Of a stretch of DNA of 45,905 nt, positions 43,672-45,905 are shown one piece after another (the first letter of the stretch is position 1; each line of letters begins with the position of its first letter). The stretch covers positions 1-45,905 of the forward strand of contig NZ_JAQUVG010000015.1 in the NCBI RefSeq assembly GCF_028693495.1, given 5' to 3'. The stretch is from Zoogloea sp. (GTDB lineage: Bacteria; Pseudomonadota; Gammaproteobacteria; Burkholderiales; Rhodocyclaceae). A program made the position numbers and the translations under genes. Under the pieces are notes generated by a model. It ran no database searches. It worked only from the letters and a program-made list of their open reading frames with translations, and was not told where the DNA came from.

Positions 43672-45092
43672 TGGCTGAGATTCAACCGGTTCTGTTATGG
43701 ACAGATCTGCTGTTGTTTGGCCTGCTGGCCTGTACGGTTTTTGCTGCCTGGAACGCCCGTCGCAACGAACCCATGCGGTCAGCCTGGAGAAGGGTGGGGC
43801 AGAGTGCGGTGGGCATGAGTGCTCTGACCCTGCTGAGTCTCTTTCTATGTGTAGGATTTCTGGACAGCCTGCATTACCGGGAGCGCTTGCCGGCCACTGC
43901 GGAGTTGGGGGTAGGTGCTGAGACGCGTCCTCTTTCCTCGGAGGTGCGCAGTGCTCTGGACGCACTGGCCGCTCCCCTGCGCAATCAAGTCGAAAAAACC
44001 TACTCGGCGCCCTTGGCTTATCAACTGTTTGCCCAGCAGACCGTGGAGCGGCCCGATGGTGTTCAGGCGAGGGATTTCCCTCGTCTGAAGTTCGGAGGTG
44101 ACCATCTGCAGTATCCGGAGGCGGATCATTCCGGAGATGTGTTGGGTCGGGTCGGCATCGGTCTTGCCTTGGCCGGCCTGGGCTGGTTGCTGCTGGCAGC
44201 CCTGCTGGTCGTGTGCGTCGCTCGCCACCGGGGGGTGCCCTTCGGGCCTGCTTGGCGGGCCGTTTGGCGGGGGCGCGGCGGATTGGCCTGGCGCGCTGTG
44301 CTGCTGACCTTGGCCGCTGTCATGGTGGTGGCCGGTCCAGTGGCCAGTCTGGCCACTGCATATCATGTCTTTGGCACCGACAAGGTTGGTCAGGATGTTC
44401 TTTTCCTGACCCTCAAGAGCATCCGGACCGCGCTGGTCATCGGTACTCTGACGACCCTCGTTACGCTTCCCCTGGCGGTGGTTCTGGGTATCTTGGCCGG
44501 CTATCTGGGAGGCTGGGTGGACGATGCGATCCAGTACACCTACACCGTGCTCAATTCCATTCCTGGTGTTCTGCTGATTGCGGCAGCGGTACTGATGATG
44601 CAAGTTCTGATCGACACACATCCCGAATGGTTCGAGACGGCGGCGGATCGGGCCGATGCACGACTTCTCTCTCTCTGTCTCATTCTTGGGATGACTAGCT
44701 GGACGGGATTGTGCCGGCTTCTGCGGGGCGAAACACTGAAACTGCGAGAACTGGAGTACGTTCAAGCTGCCCAGGCCTTCGGAGCAAGCACACCGGTTAT
44801 CCTCTCCCGGCACATTCTGCCCAACCTGATGCATCTGGTCTTGATTGCCCTGGTGATGGATTTTTCAGGTCTGGTATTGGCGGAGGCAGTGCTGTCCTAT
44901 GTGGGAATCGGTGTGGACCCTGGTACTGTCAGCTTTGGCACCATGATCAATGCAGCCCGGATGGAGTTGGCGCGCGAGCCGATGGTGTGGTGGAGTCTCA
45001 TCGCTGCGTTTATCTTCATGTTTGGCCTGGTGCTTGCTGCCAATGTGTTTGCCGATGTTGTACGTGATGCTTTTGATCCACGCTCTATCTGA
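43671..45092 (+). CDS. ABC transporter permease, DppC/YejE type, long form
   Basis: A 473-residue partner permease. The C-terminal half (from FGTDKVGQDVLFL, about 240) is the normal DppC fold with the EAA loop YVQAAQAFGASTPVILSRHILPN. The N-terminal part, about 200 residues longer than in DppC (about 300), has two helices and a large periplasmic segment, as in YejE-like proteins. An ATPase gene would normally follow; instead a transposase remnant begins 20 bases after the stop, so the transporter operon looks cut. Confidence 0.9.
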   Translation: MAEIQPVLLWTDLLLFGLLACTVFAAWNARRNEPMRSAWRRVGQSAVGMSALTLLSLFLCVGFLDSLHYRERLPATAELGVGAETRPLSSEVRSALDALAAPLRNQVEKTYSAPLAYQLFAQQTVERPDGVQARDFPRLKFGGDHLQYPEADHSGDVLGRVGIGLALAGLGWLLLAALLVVCVARHRGVPFGPAWRAVWRGRGGLAWRAVLLTLAAVMVVAGPVASLATAYHVFGTDKVGQDVLFLTLKSIRTALVIGTLTTLVTLPLAVVLGILAGYLGGWVDDAIQYTYTVLNSIPGVLLIAAAVLMMQVLIDTHPEWFETAADRADARLLSLCLILGMTSWTGLCRLLRGETLKLRELEYVQAAQAFGASTPVILSRHILPNLMHLVLIALVMDFSGLVLAEAVLSYVGIGVDPGTVSFGTMINAARMELAREPMVWWSLIAAFIFMFGLVLAANVFADVVRDAFDPRSI

Positions 45093-45112
45093 GTGTTGGG
45101 TCTTCTCCCGCT

Positions 45113-45561
45113 TCTAGTGCCATCCTGATGCAGCATCATTCCCGGCCATGGCGAGCGCTCGCGCTTCTTCCTGTGCTTGTCCCGGCCCGGCACCTTCTTG
45201 ATCAGCCCGCCTTCCTGCAGTTGACTCTTCACCCAGCTGTAGCTGCGAGCGCCGCTCTCACGCCAATACCAGGCGTAGAAGTGCTTCGCGCTCCAGCCCA
45301 TGTGCCGGCACTGGTACCGCTCGCACAGCGCCATCACCTTATCTTCCAGCGCATGACGGTGTGACACCTGGGCCAGGCGACGGTCGATCAAGCCTTCCAG
45401 TTCCGACGCCTCGTATCGGTCGATGTAGCGCCGAAACGTCCGCTCGCACACCCCCAGCAACCGCGCTGCTTCCTCCTGACGCAACCGCCCCCTTGCCAGG
45501 CTGAATACGCCTCTTCGAACCGTATCGCCCGGATCTCCTGTAGCAATTCTGTCCGTCTCAT
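45113..45561 (-). pseudogene. Truncated, frameshifted ISNCY-type transposase remnant
   Basis: On the minus strand MRRTELLQEIRAIRFEEAYSAWQGG (45561 on) continues in a second frame as RLRQEEAARLLGVCERTFRRYIDRYEASELEGLIDRR... to PGMMLHQDGTR, where the similarity ends. This is the N-terminal helix-turn-helix region of an ISNCY-like transposase with a frameshift at a run of Gs near 45485-45495 (GGGGGCGG). The catalytic DDE domain and the other IS end are missing. It lies directly after an incomplete ABC transporter operon. Confidence 0.82.
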
Positions 45562-45676
45562 CGCCACCTCTTGGGCGGGCAATGAAACCGGACAGATCAC
45601 GTGCTACAAGTCTGGATAGACTATGTGCTCTCTACACGCTCCTACAAAAGTGCTCCTACCTGTTTCTGTAAAAGTG

Positions 45677-45704
45677 TTGACGTTTTTCTGTGGGTGTTTA
45701 TACT
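45677..45704 (+). promoter_or_regulatory. Strong sigma-70 promoter with GC discriminator (candidate rrn P1)
   Basis: TTGACG (45677-45682), 16-base spacer, TATACT (45699-45704), followed by GCGC. The GC-rich discriminator is typical of stringently controlled stable-RNA promoters. Confidence 0.7.
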
Positions 45705-45870
45705 GCGCAGCTCTTTCGCTGCAGGCGGAAACGTTCTCAGAAAAAAAGAAGTGTCTGAGAGGGTTTGGTGATGTGGAGGGGGGTGTTGGTTTGAAGAGAT
45801 TCGAGCTGGCACTGCGCAGGTGGTTTTGTGGTTGTTTTTTTGGTTTTCCTAAAAACGATTTCGAAATTGC

Positions 45871-45898
45871 TTGACAGGGTTTAGAAACTCTGTAGAAT
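45871..45898 (+). promoter_or_regulatory. Strong sigma-70 promoter (candidate rrn P2)
   Basis: TTGACA (45871-45876), 16-base spacer, TAGAAT (45893-45898), again followed by GCGC, with an A/T-rich UP-like stretch before it. It closely resembles betaproteobacterial 16S operon promoters; the gene would start beyond the window. Confidence 0.75.
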
Positions 45899-45905
45899 GC
45901 GCACC

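Larger units (their letters stand above)
45562..45905. other. Non-coding region upstream of a probable rRNA operon
   Basis: No convincing gene. It holds the IS flank, a repeated GCTCCTAC motif (45640-45657) and two promoters pointing right, then an A/T-rich stretch just before the second. The 83-codon frame here reads as low-complexity chance. Confidence 0.6.

Noticed and set aside
45623..45874. An 83-codon frame near the right end
   Set aside because: It overlaps the predicted promoters, has no ribosome site and shows no family resemblance.

Overview
The window reads as chromosomal DNA of a GC-rich betaproteobacterium, most likely of the Rhodocyclales (Azospira/Dechlorosoma/Azoarcus-like). 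This is inferred from gene content and order: alaA-hom-thrC, recJ-rpfE, lolC-lolD with comEC, a DUF2863 gene beside msrB and ppsR/ppsA, and nnrS/DUF2249 genes of the denitrifier type. No species can be fixed without a database search. Gene density is high, with about 40 genes, no tRNA and no CRISPR array. A probable rRNA operon promoter region lies at the right edge.

Layout. (1) 1-5.0 kb: selD and mnmH, divergent, for selenophosphate synthesis and tRNA selenouridine; then a leftward group of a DUF498 gene, a peroxiredoxin (bcp), PIN-PhoH and an orphan Hpt protein. (2) 5.0-7.8 kb: alaA and hom, and 6.9 kb further on thrC (14.7-16.1 kb). In between lies an accessory block: a Zur-type regulator with a Zur-like operator facing a DUF1624 membrane protein/TonB receptor operon, a DUF2249 protein, an HPP-CBS membrane protein and a histidine-bearing polytopic membrane protein. 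(3) 16.2-21.0 kb: a second TonB receptor divergent from an nnrS / FmdE-like / DUF6306 cluster. This and the previous block look like nitrogen-oxide or metal-handling accessory genes around thrC. (4) 21.1-24.4 kb: an RRM protein, recJ and rpfE. (5) 24.5-27.1 kb: a CsgG-like lipoprotein and a secreted SH3-caspase-fold-DUF4384-like protein that has lost both catalytic residues. (6) 27.2-34.3 kb: lolC-lolD, a chemoreceptor with a FliA-like promoter, a DUF2062 protein and comEC. (7) 34.4-38.5 kb: a frameshifted alpha/beta hydrolase, DUF599, msrB, DUF2863 and ppsR. (8) 38.7-45.1 kb: ppsA, an NfeD/SPFH pair and two DppB/DppC-type permeases. (9) 45.1-45.9 kb: a frameshifted, truncated transposase remnant, then two tandem strong promoters with GC-rich discriminators pointing out of the window.

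The main candidates for something new are the Zur-like box / DUF1624 / TonB receptor operon, the doubly inactivated caspase-fold protein paired with a CsgG-like lipoprotein, and the membrane-protein/NnrS cluster that has separated hom from thrC. Everyday metabolism (threonine, alanine, PEP synthesis, lipoprotein export, DNA uptake, recombination) makes up the rest.
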